Assembly (NCBI GenBank): GCA_900128395.1
Contig: LT649983.1
Coordinates: 1 to 10,854, forward strand
Source of the DNA: Stramenopiles sp. TOSAG23-2
Taxonomy: Eukaryota; Sar
Direction: 5' to 3'
DNA length: 10,854 nt
Shown here in pieces: positions 1 to 7,589 of this stretch. The notes below the pieces were generated by a model that ran no database searches, had not been told where the DNA came from, and saw nothing but the letters and a program-made list of their open reading frames with translations. Position numbers and translations under genes: made by a program. Each line of letters starts with the position of its first letter. Within the stretch, counting starts at the first letter, position 1.

Positions 1-149
1 TATTCATGATGTATTACTTTCTTCGGCGTACATATATGAATAATATTGCATGTTTCAAAGAATAAATATTTTGAAAAAACTTGACTGCTTTACTTCTTTA
101 CCAGTTTTTTTCCTCCAGCCGCCAGCTAGTAAATTTATACATGTGTATA

Positions 150-276
150 ATAAGCTGGAAGAAGGAAATCTCAGCTGGGGGGACGAGGATGACTCTGCCA
201 GTCGTCTGCGAATTTAATCATCCGCGGGTCTTCTGCCTTTTCTCCTGTTTCTAGTGCTGATAGTGGCCAGGCACTA
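150..276. other. GC-elevated island with small inverted repeats
   Basis: Base composition rises to roughly half G+C in a window that is otherwise about two-thirds A+T. Within it, GATGACT and AGTCGTC (about 188-206) can pair across a five-base loop with one G-T wobble, and TAGTGC (252-257) is mirrored by GCACTA (271-276). No ORF or tRNA-like arrangement (no T-loop consensus, no cloverleaf) was found. It could be a promoter element, a noncoding RNA or a remnant of a gene; the sequence alone does not decide. Confidence 0.3.
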
Positions 277-334
277 AATATTTTTAGTACAAATTTTAGT
301 ATACTATAACCATCATCATCTCAAAAATGCCTCA

Positions 335-355
335 CAGCACTCAGCACTCAGCACC
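335..355. repeat. Three-copy 7-base tandem repeat
   Basis: CAGCACT occurs twice head to tail and is followed by CAGCACC, giving three copies of a 7-base unit with one terminal change. It is a short slippage-type repeat in noncoding DNA; no function is implied. Confidence 0.7.
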
Positions 356-643
356 TCACAAATAATCAAATAAATAGGTAATAATAATAAAATACCTGGT
401 ATTATTAGTATATTATAATTAGAATAATAGGTGTTAGCTGGATGGTTAGATAGGACTGTGCACCACAACAACTATACAATTTCTACATATATGGATATAT
501 ATGGATATATATATATTTTTTTATCATAATATTACTCATAATAAGATATAGTTATCACTTCCATCAAGTACATATGTAAGATAGATACAAAAAACGGAAA
601 CATTTTTCACAACCTTCTTCGTTTGTGTTCATATTGATTGACT

Positions 644-2437
644 ATGTTTCAATCCACGCGCACGTATAAAGATAAAAAACAACCACTCCTTTCAAAGAGT
701 GCAAAATATACAACTTTTTGTGGTTTAATTTGTTTTGTAATTGCCCTTGTATATACAAGTTCAGTCATTTTTGGGAATAAAAATAAACTAGTTGCAATAA
801 ATAATAGTGATGATGATGGGATTGGTATAAATAAATATGGTGGTAGTGACAGTGACGATCAAGAAAATACGAATCGAAACAAATATAGAGGAGGTGGTGT
901 TTTAAAATCATTAGGTATTGGTACAAATACTAATTATTTTACAAAAGCGAAAGAAAGACGAATGAAAAATCGGCTTAAAGAGCTAGAAGACCAAGTAGCT
1001 ATATATACACGGTTATTGGAGGAAACAAAAGGTTTAAAGGAGGAAGATCATAAATCATCCATAAGAAAGTTAGATAAAGCAGAAAAAGATGCAGCGGATG
1101 CAAAACGTTTATTACATGAGCAATCTACTTTGAAATCATTGCAAAGCAAAGGTGGGAAAACGGAACGTGATGTATCAATTTTACCACCTTTAAAAATTTA
1201 TGTATATGATATGCCAGAATTTTATAATAAAGAACAAGCAAAAATAAATCCTGATTGTCGGCATGATTATTCTACAACATGGCAAACAAAATATACACTG
1301 GAGGTATACTTGCATGAGCAATTATTGAAAAGTCCATTACGAACAAAAGACCCTGAGGAAGCAAATTTATTTTATGTGCCACTTTATATCTCATGTTTTA
1401 TGCATGCTAGAGCAACAAATTTTTATAGTGCAAATGACATGGTACAAAAATCATTGCATTGGGTACAAAGGAAACATCCATTTTGGAACCGTACGTTGGG
1501 CCGTGATCATGTATGGACATTCACGCATGATATTGGTGCATGTGTAGCTCCATTTCGCACGATGCGGCATTCTATTTTTATTACCAATACTGGTGAATTA
1601 CATGATCGTAGTCGTGCCATGGCATATTATACTGGCATGTACTCCCCCGATTATCAGCAAAAGAAGCGTGATATGTCATTACCATGTTATACGCCATGGA
1701 AAGATATTGTTGCTCCACCTATGATAAATGACCAATCGTTGATTGACTCCAAAGGTGGGAGTAAAGAAGGACATCATAAACGTACTGTACTTGCCTCGTT
1801 TCGTGGAACTATATTAACAGGAGGCACTTGGTCTATGTATAGTCGTTTTATACGTCAAAAATGGAAAACATTATATGAAGGGGATGAGGAGATACATATT
1901 ACCGCTGTGCATCCACGGGAAGGAATGGGTAGCAGAGAAAAAGCAACTAAATATGCAAAAACATACAGAGAAGATTTTTTAAATTCCAAATTTTGCTTAT
2001 GTCCACCAGGATGGGCTACGTGGACACCTCGTTTATATGAAGCTTTGTTATTAGGTTGTGTTCCTGTAGTTGTTGCTGATGACAATGCGTTACCATATGC
2101 ACGTACATTAGATTATTCCAAATTTTCCGTTCATATTGCAGAAAAACATGCTACTAAATTACGTACAATTTTAAAAGCAGCAGAGAAACAGATCGATCAA
2201 CTTAGACAAGGTATGAAAGATGTATGGGCAAATTTTGTGTATAATAGCCCACCAAAACCAGGGGATGCATTTTACAATTTAATGTGGGAATTGCATTTTC
2301 GCTCTAAAACACTAGGTGTCATGCAAGGTTATGTAATTCAAGACCCATGGGTGGGTGCTATTGAAAAAAGACTGGATAATGAAGAAAGTGATGAAGAGGA
2401 GGATGAAGAAGAAGAAGGTGGTGATGATGTTGAGTAG
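644..2437 (+). CDS. GT47 exostosin-like glycosyltransferase, type II membrane protein
   Basis: A 597-residue protein of the exostosin/GT47 family, which transfers sugars from nucleotide donors in the Golgi. The ATG at 644 is the first in frame and has A at -3; codons upstream of it lack an ATG. A short basic cytosolic tail (KDKK near residue 10) precedes one hydrophobic segment at about 26-44, the usual type II signal anchor. An Asp/Asn/Gly-rich stem follows, then a charged probable coiled coil (about 103-165). The exostosin domain starts with LKIYVYDMP near 183 and holds FRGT at 386-389 and the conserved core CLCPPGW (451-457), RLYEAL (463-468) and GCVPVV, followed by ADDNALPY. A strongly acidic tail fills the last 18 residues. 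Donor and acceptor sugars cannot be read from sequence. It is convergent with the coiled-coil gene, 99 bases apart. The family call is secure. Confidence 0.93.
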   Translation: MFQSTRTYKDKKQPLLSKSAKYTTFCGLICFVIALVYTSSVIFGNKNKLVAINNSDDDGIGINKYGGSDSDDQENTNRNKYRGGGVLKSLGIGTNTNYFTKAKERRMKNRLKELEDQVAIYTRLLEETKGLKEEDHKSSIRKLDKAEKDAADAKRLLHEQSTLKSLQSKGGKTERDVSILPPLKIYVYDMPEFYNKEQAKINPDCRHDYSTTWQTKYTLEVYLHEQLLKSPLRTKDPEEANLFYVPLYISCFMHARATNFYSANDMVQKSLHWVQRKHPFWNRTLGRDHVWTFTHDIGACVAPFRTMRHSIFITNTGELHDRSRAMAYYTGMYSPDYQQKKRDMSLPCYTPWKDIVAPPMINDQSLIDSKGGSKEGHHKRTVLASFRGTILTGGTWSMYSRFIRQKWKTLYEGDEEIHITAVHPREGMGSREKATKYAKTYREDFLNSKFCLCPPGWATWTPRLYEALLLGCVPVVVADDNALPYARTLDYSKFSVHIAEKHATKLRTILKAAEKQIDQLRQGMKDVWANFVYNSPPKPGDAFYNLMWELHFRSKTLGVMQGYVIQDPWVGAIEKRLDNEESDEEEDEEEEGGDDVE

Positions 2438-2536
2438 GGGGTGGGAGAGAGATTATATACTTCGTATACAACTCCCGTATATATTATTACGCTTCGTATT
2501 AAATTTAAAATATTAAAAATTTAAAACTTCCATATC
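2438..2536. other. Convergent 3' gap between the GT47 and coiled-coil genes
   Basis: These 99 bases must carry the 3' ends of two converging transcripts. They contain TATACTTCGTATA (2456-2468), a second CTTCGTAT at 2492-2499, and an AT-only inverted repeat TTAAATTT/AAATTTAA (2499-2506 and 2517-2524) that might mark polyadenylation or termination signals on both strands. The functional reading is inference. Confidence 0.4.
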
Positions 2537-5197
2537 TCACTTTTGCTTATTTGCAACCTTCGCTTTTAATGCTGCCAATTTTGCTTTCAATGCCGCTGCT
2601 TCAGTAGCTTTTTTTTTCGCTTGTAATGCTGCCATTTTAGCTTTTAACGCTGCGGCTTCATTCGCCTTATTCTTAGCTGCCTCAACTTTTGATGATGAAG
2701 CAGATGATGAAGAGCCACTACTGCTGTTGCCACTTTTTTTAGCCTCTTCTAATTCTGCTTTTAGACGTTTAGTTGCTTTCCAAAATTTTGTCGATCTTTC
2801 TTTTGCTGCTGCTAATTCCTTTGAAGTATCTGCATTCTTTGTCTTTAGTTTCTCGAGCTCACTATTAAGTTGTTTTACTTGCGATTCCAAAGCATTGACT
2901 TTTGGATCCTCTTGAGACGATGATTTCATAACTGATTCAAGTTGTTTGTTAAAATCATTTTGTAATTTCTTCAGTTCTGCCTCTTTGCTTGCTATATTTT
3001 TTTTAAACGACGTTTTTTCTGCTGCTAGCGATTCTTTCAACTTGTTTGCTTGACTTTGTAAGTCAGCACGACGATTTTGTTCTTTAGCTAGATCATCTTT
3101 CAATTTATTGCTTTCTTTTGAACTAGATGAAGAGCTAGACTTTAACGTTTTGTTTTCATTAGAAAGTGCAGTTAATTCTTGTATTTTGCTTTCTAATTGT
3201 TCTTTCAACGCCGCGGTTTGCCTTTTCGATTCTTTATGTGCATTTTGTTGACTTGTAGCCTGCTTCTTAGCATCTTCTAATTGTGCTTTCAAACGTTTTT
3301 CAGCTTCTGCAGTATTGCCTTTGCTTTGATTTACACTTTCAATATCCTTTGTTAAAGATTTTATTTCATTAGCCGATTCCTCAATTTGCTTGCGTAACGA
3401 TGCTACTTCTTTATTCACTTTTTCAATTTCAGAATCTTTTGATGCTATTGTTGATTCTAATTCTTTTGTTGATTTTTCCAATATTTTCATCTCTTTCACC
3501 GTATTTTCCAATTTCATTTCCAATGCTTTTGTAGCTTCTGATCCTTGCTTTGCTTGTTGTGATGATGAACTATTTAATTCATTAAATTTGCCTTTCCATT
3601 TAGCAATGTCTTTCGTAGCCTTTGACATATCCTTTTCAAATTGTTCGCGTTCGTCATTTAACATTTCTTCAACAACTTCCTCTTGATCTTTTAATTTCGT
3701 GGTCATAGACTTGACCTCTTCCTGTAGATTATTAATTATTTTTGACGATTTAGCACTTTCTGCCTTTAACGATTTAAGTGCATGTGCTGTTTTATTTGAT
3801 TTTGCTTTTTCATCCTTTAACTGACCTTTTAAATTATTAATTGTTGTCTCGCTGTTTTTTTCTTTTTTAGAGCTAGCACCATCACGATTGGATATATTTT
3901 TATTTGCTTGTTGTAACTTCTTTTCCAAATTAGCAATTTCCTTTGCTGAACTTTTTTGTAATTTAGTCAATTGCTTCTTTGAAGTATCAATTTCCTGTTG
4001 TAGATTTGCCAACATCTCTGTTGCAGAATCTGTCGCTTCATCAAGTAAATTTTTACTCTCCGCATTTGCTGCTTTCAATTCTTTTTCTTTTGCTGTTAAT
4101 TTTGCTTTGTATTCTTCAATGCTTTTTTTCCTCGTCGACGCTGAATTTGCTAATGATTTTGTCAATGTATTTGCTTTTTTATCCAATGCAGTTATTTTTT
4201 TCTCCAATGAAACGCATAGTGATTTCGCCTTTTTCGTTTCCTCTCTTGCTTGGGTTAATAATTTCTTCTCCACTAAGTTTGCATCGTCTTTTTTTTGCTT
4301 TTTCGCTGATGCTGTAACTGCAGATGTAGCTTTTTTTTCTGCTGCTTTTATAGCATCTTTCATTTTATTAATTTCAGCAATTTTCTTTTTCAAATCATCC
4401 TCTTTACGAGCTAATGTTTTTTCCAAACTACGTTTTTCTTGTTTTAGGGTCATTGCATTTTCAATAGCAGTAGATGCTTTTTGTTCCATGGAATCAACTT
4501 TGCGAAATAGATTCATTTGAACTCTATCTGATCTTGCTAGTTCACCCCGCATATTGGCTAGCTCTTTTAGCAATTGCTCTTTTGCGCGTTCACTGTCACG
4601 TACAATTCGCAATTTTTCAATCCTATTAGAACGCCGTTGTCCCGCTTCAAATTTATCAATATCGCTAATTCCAATCCTTTTTAAAATGGTATTTGTTCTG
4701 CCTTGTTTTGATGGTGTATTTTTTGCCGCTTCTCTCACCTCTTCCTCGTCGTCATCTTCCGGCAAATTTGTAAGATCTGTTACAATAGAATTGTTATTGT
4801 TGCTACTATCATTGTTATCATTGCTTGTTTTGGTTTTTTTCTTCGCAGTTTGGTTAGGTGATACCATTTGTGCTGGTGGTGGAGAACGACTATCAGCTTT
4901 ACGTTTTCCACCAGTAATGTTTTGAGGACTTTTATTCACAGTTACAGCGTTATTTGTGGAGTTCGTTGTTGTGGTAGTGGTAGTGGTAACGACTTCAGCT
5001 TTGACCATAGAATTCGATGACAATGAACCACCATCTATGCTGGTATTATTGTTGCTATTACTCGTTGGACTTGATAAATCATCTACATTGAATACTTCAT
5101 CAAAATCATCATCACCTAATAAATCAACTACGTCCCCCATTTGTATTGGGTTTTGTTGTATAAATTGTACATCATCATCATTATTTTGTGCTGCCAT
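2537..5197 (-). CDS. Long coiled-coil protein, probably nuclear, with SUMO-interaction-like motifs
   Basis: An 886-residue protein not recognised as a named family. The start is the ATG whose complement lies at 5195-5197, with A at -3 and G at +4; further upstream the frame runs through a TA microsatellite from a TTG and is not credible as coding. The N-terminal 190 residues look disordered: acidic patches, a run of eight Thr at 71-78, Asn/Ser tracts, and basic clusters GGKRK (96-100) and KKKTK (119-123) that could act as nuclear localisation signals. DVVDLLGDDD (22-31) and IVTDLTNLPEDDDEEE (138-153) resemble SUMO-interacting motifs, a hydrophobic core beside acids. From about 195 to 820 it is Lys/Glu/Ala/Leu-rich with heptad-like spacing, hence a long alpha-helical coiled coil. 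A Ser-rich hinge (about 823-836) precedes a tandem Ala/Lys/Leu repeat and the end. Similarity to SMC or myosin rods would reflect composition; there are no ATPase motifs. Function unknown; a structural or scaffold role is inferred. Confidence 0.82.
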   Translation of the reverse strand: MAAQNNDDDVQFIQQNPIQMGDVVDLLGDDDFDEVFNVDDLSSPTSNSNNNTSIDGGSLSSNSMVKAEVVTTTTTTTTNSTNNAVTVNKSPQNITGGKRKADSRSPPPAQMVSPNQTAKKKTKTSNDNNDSSNNNNSIVTDLTNLPEDDDEEEVREAAKNTPSKQGRTNTILKRIGISDIDKFEAGQRRSNRIEKLRIVRDSERAKEQLLKELANMRGELARSDRVQMNLFRKVDSMEQKASTAIENAMTLKQEKRSLEKTLARKEDDLKKKIAEINKMKDAIKAAEKKATSAVTASAKKQKKDDANLVEKKLLTQAREETKKAKSLCVSLEKKITALDKKANTLTKSLANSASTRKKSIEEYKAKLTAKEKELKAANAESKNLLDEATDSATEMLANLQQEIDTSKKQLTKLQKSSAKEIANLEKKLQQANKNISNRDGASSKKEKNSETTINNLKGQLKDEKAKSNKTAHALKSLKAESAKSSKIINNLQEEVKSMTTKLKDQEEVVEEMLNDEREQFEKDMSKATKDIAKWKGKFNELNSSSSQQAKQGSEATKALEMKLENTVKEMKILEKSTKELESTIASKDSEIEKVNKEVASLRKQIEESANEIKSLTKDIESVNQSKGNTAEAEKRLKAQLEDAKKQATSQQNAHKESKRQTAALKEQLESKIQELTALSNENKTLKSSSSSSSKESNKLKDDLAKEQNRRADLQSQANKLKESLAAEKTSFKKNIASKEAELKKLQNDFNKQLESVMKSSSQEDPKVNALESQVKQLNSELEKLKTKNADTSKELAAAKERSTKFWKATKRLKAELEEAKKSGNSSSGSSSSASSSKVEAAKNKANEAAALKAKMAALQAKKKATEAAALKAKLAALKAKVANKQK
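2546..2659 (-). repeat. Two 19-residue tandem repeats at the C-terminus of the coiled-coil protein
   Basis: Two adjacent 57-base units (2603-2659 and 2546-2602 on the minus strand) encode residues 847-865 and 866-884. Both begin EAAALKAK and continue with an AAL-x-AK pattern. The DNA differs at many positions between copies while the protein pattern is kept, which argues for an older duplication under protein-level constraint. The units would form a basic, Ala-rich helix. Confidence 0.75.
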
Positions 5198-5964
5198 AAT
5201 AGTATATATATATATATATATATGTATAAAACTATCTGTCTGCAATATCGATTATTGATATAAATATAAACGATTATATTTCTGGTATTATCTGTTATAT
5301 ATTTGATTCTTGTAGCGAATGAATTTCCACACTGTGCCACTCTTAAGTATAATAAAGAAGTGTGCATATATTTAATAATTAAATATTAATAATAACTTTT
5401 TTTTTTGCACTTTTTTTCAACAAATAATTATTATTATGGCGCTATGTGCTTTTATTTTGTACTGTATTATACTGGTATTAGTATATTGGCCATTAATAAT
5501 ATATTCTGCTGGAATTCCTGGAATTCATTTTTTTTTTTTGATGAAAAACGAATAAAAAAAAATTCGAGTATTATATGATAGACTAGCACACTACAACTAT
5601 TTGTACTTACAGTGCTGTATAAATATAAATATTTGGAAAATGAAAAATGACACGGATATAGCACGATGATACAGTAGATCTAGACTAGCTACTACGTGCA
5701 TACCAGCATACCTTTTTTGGTAAAATGGTGATTATTTGTTGTGCATTTTTAAAAAGAAGAAGAGAAGTAAGGTGCGAGATGAACAGTTTTTGTAAATTAC
5801 TAAATTAGGTGTTTTCAATCATATTGATTTTATAGATGATAGAGAGTCCAGTAACGCTAGAAGCGAATAGATCATTTTTTGTTGTTTATGTGTATGTGTG
5901 TGTGTGTTTAATTTGTGTTTGAAGTAAGAAAAAAAATAAATAAAAAAAACAAGAAGAATAAAGA
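5198..5964. other. Divergent promoter spacer between the coiled-coil and Ddi1 genes
   Basis: These 767 bases separate two divergent starts and should hold both promoters. They contain the TA microsatellite beside the left start codon, a tandem pair GGAATTCCT/GGAATTCAT at 5511-5528, a T12 tract (5528-5539) facing an A9 tract (5554-5562) that could pair, a TATAAATATAAATATT stretch near 5618, and a GT dinucleotide run around 5887-5908. The last 30 bases before the Ddi1 start are purine-rich. No coding frame or RNA gene is supported. Confidence 0.45.
5203..5222. repeat. TA microsatellite abutting a start codon
   Basis: Ten TA units in a row end only five bases from the start codon of the minus-strand coiled-coil gene, so they lie in its 5' leader or core promoter. 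Such tracts change length easily and could shift the spacing of promoter or leader. Confidence 0.85.
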
Positions 5965-6207
5965 ATGGCTAGTACAATAACTGTTATAACAGATGATAGT
6001 AGTAGATCAGTGCAAGTACCATTTGGTCCAGAAATGACGGTGGAAATGATAAAAGCAGTATTGGAAAATGAATTACAAGTTCCTACTGCAAACTTAATGT
6101 TATTACATAACAATACTATGTTACTTGATAATAATGCCACATGTCAATCGCTTGGTATTAATAATGGTGATATGGTAAAAGTTATGTTTATTGGTGTTCG
6201 ACAACAA

Positions 6208-6240
<33 letters not shown>

Positions 6241-7227
6241 ATGTTTCAAGCACCACCTGCACCTCAAAATAGCAGCGGGATTCAAGGACTTGGTAATTTA
6301 CCACAAACATATGCAGAAATAAAATATGAAGATTTGCCTATCGATCCTGGTTTGACATTTCAAGATTTGCCACCGCAAATTATGAACAATCCATCAAATT
6401 TGAGAAATGTCGTATTGAAAAACCAACATCTATTAAGACAACTTCAACATATGAATCCAAAAATGGCAGAAGCAATACAAAGTGACAATGTGGCTGCTTT
6501 GAGACAATATCAAATGGAACAACAAATGAATCAATATATGGGAAGACGTAATGAATATTTAGAAATTCAACGTTTAAATAATGATCCAACAAATCCAGAA
6601 GCGCAACGAGCTATCATGGAACGTATACGCAATGAACAAGTGGAACAAAACAGGCAATTAGCAATGGAACATTCGCCAGAATCATTTACACGTGTATTGA
6701 TGCTATATGTTCCATTACGAGTTCAAAATACAGAAATACAAGCATTTATTGATAGTGGTGCACAAACAACTATTATGTCTGAAAGTTGTGCGAAAAAATG
6801 TGGTGTTATGCGATTATTAGATACACGATTTGCTGGACAAGCTGTTGGTGTTGGAACGGCAAAAATTTTAGGTAAAGTACATTTAGCGCAAATTAATTTT
6901 GGTGGTACGTTTTTCCAATGTTCATTTACTGTATTAGAAGATGCAACTGGTGATAAAAATATGGAATTTTTGTTAGGACTTGATATGTTAAAACGGTATC
7001 AAGCATCAATTGATTTAAAATCAAATCAATTACATATGTGGGCTGGTGATAATTGTGTTAGTGTACCATTTTTATCTGAAGGGGAATTGCCTGAATCAAA
7101 AGGTGGAACAAAAGGTTTAAGTCAAGCAATGAGTGATTCAACAAACAACAATAATAATAACAACAACAACAACAACAACAACAATGCAATGGATACATCG
7201 GATGATAAAAAGTCCAGTTCGACATGA
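5965..7227 (+). CDS. DDI1: Ddi1-like protein: ubiquitin-like domain plus retropepsin-fold aspartic protease
   Basis: A 420-residue homologue of Ddi1, the eukaryotic shuttle/protease that handles heavily ubiquitinated proteins and works with the proteasome. The ATG at 5965 has A at -3 and G at +4. Residues 1-78 form a ubiquitin-like fold (ITVITDD...MTVEMIKAVLE...LGINNGDMVKV). A polyglutamine tract (83-92) leads to a linker and an alpha-helical region (about 140-235) matching the helical domain before the protease in this family. The protease domain (about 240-365) carries the catalytic motif DSGA (263-266, nucleophile-activating Asp263), the hallmark GVGTAKILGKVHLAQI (295-310), CSFTVLED and LLGLDML. 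As in other Ddi1 proteins only one DSGA is present, so the active enzyme would be a homodimer. The C-terminus is a 14-residue Asn run and a short acidic/Ser tail, with no UBA domain. It is a cellular gene, not a retroelement: there is no reverse transcriptase or integrase nearby. Confidence 0.95.
6211..6240 (+). repeat. CAG/CAA tract encoding polyglutamine
   Basis: Seven CAG and three CAA codons encode ten Gln residues just after the ubiquitin-like domain of the Ddi1 protein. The pure CAG part is a slippage-prone microsatellite and may vary in length between alleles. Confidence 0.9.
7144..7185 (+). repeat. AAC/AAT tract encoding polyasparagine
   Basis: Fourteen Asn codons in a row, mixing AAC and AAT, lie near the C-terminus of the Ddi1 protein in the place where some homologues have a linker to a UBA domain. 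It is expected to be disordered and length-variable. Confidence 0.9.
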
Positions 7228-7589
7228 CTGAATGAAAGTAAATATGTATATATTAGAAGTATCATACGACTATTAGCTATTTTACAGCATTTATTATAAT
7301 ATTTTAAAAATCAATAATAATAATATATATAATTATGTTTCTTAGCACCTTACTATTATTAATAATATTATTATATATATGCATATCAGGCTCAGTAATA
7401 TTTATAATCATATAATATATATATATATTATTTCTCTTACTCATATATATTATATAATCCAAAAAATATTATATATATACACACACATTATATATAATAT
7501 ATATTGTACGAACGTATATATATATATATACATTCATAATACACCACCTAATTGTCTTTTCTTGGCACTATATATATTTATATATAAAG
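7228..7589. other. TA-repeat-rich spacer between the Ddi1 and oxygenase genes
   Basis: These 362 bases are almost entirely A and T, with TTATTATTAATAATATTATTATATA-type tracts near 7350-7380, repeated TATATA runs to 7530, and a short CA run near 7480. They should hold the 3' end of the Ddi1 transcript and the promoter of the downstream oxygenase. A 75-codon open frame through this stretch (7379-7606) is low complexity (Ile/Tyr/His from TA repeats) and is not credible as a gene. Confidence 0.5.

Larger units (their letters stand above)
1..643. other. Upstream flank without a recognisable gene
   Basis: I see no convincing coding frame here. The stretch is mostly AT-rich, with an island of clearly higher GC at about 150-276, a short 7-base tandem repeat at 335-355, and an ATATATGG-like repeat with a TA run near 486-518. 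The part nearest the GT47 start (about 520-643) is a plausible promoter and 5' leader, but no confident TATA box can be singled out in such TA-rich sequence. The left end may hold the 3' end of a gene outside the window. Confidence 0.5.

Noticed and set aside
638-643. Two extra codons before the GT47 ATG
   Set aside because: The frame there begins with TTG, not ATG. In a eukaryotic gene the ATG at 644, with A at -3, is the reasonable start.
2456-2468. loxP-like recombination arm
   Set aside because: The string CTTCGTATA overlaps a loxP arm only partially, no inverted partner lies at the 8-base spacing needed, and no recombinase gene is present.
3888-4520. Open frames on the plus strand across the coiled-coil gene, up to 210 codons
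   Set aside because: They are Phe/Ser/Leu-rich shadows of the Lys/Glu/Ala-rich minus-strand gene, as expected from its codon bias, with no recognisable domain.
5198-5245. Sixteen-codon N-terminal extension of the coiled-coil protein
   Set aside because: It begins with TTG and is translated through the TA microsatellite (alternating Ile/Tyr); the ATG ending at 5197 has a good context and starts a sensible protein.
5511-5566. Poly-T/poly-A hairpin as a terminator
   Set aside because: The T12 and A9 tracts can pair, but homopolymer runs are common in this AT-rich spacer and the site lies between divergent starts, where no terminator is expected.
6700-7060. Retroelement protease
   Set aside because: The DSGA protease is embedded in a ubiquitin-like/helical/protease order typical of cellular Ddi1, and no reverse transcriptase, integrase or long terminal repeats lie nearby.
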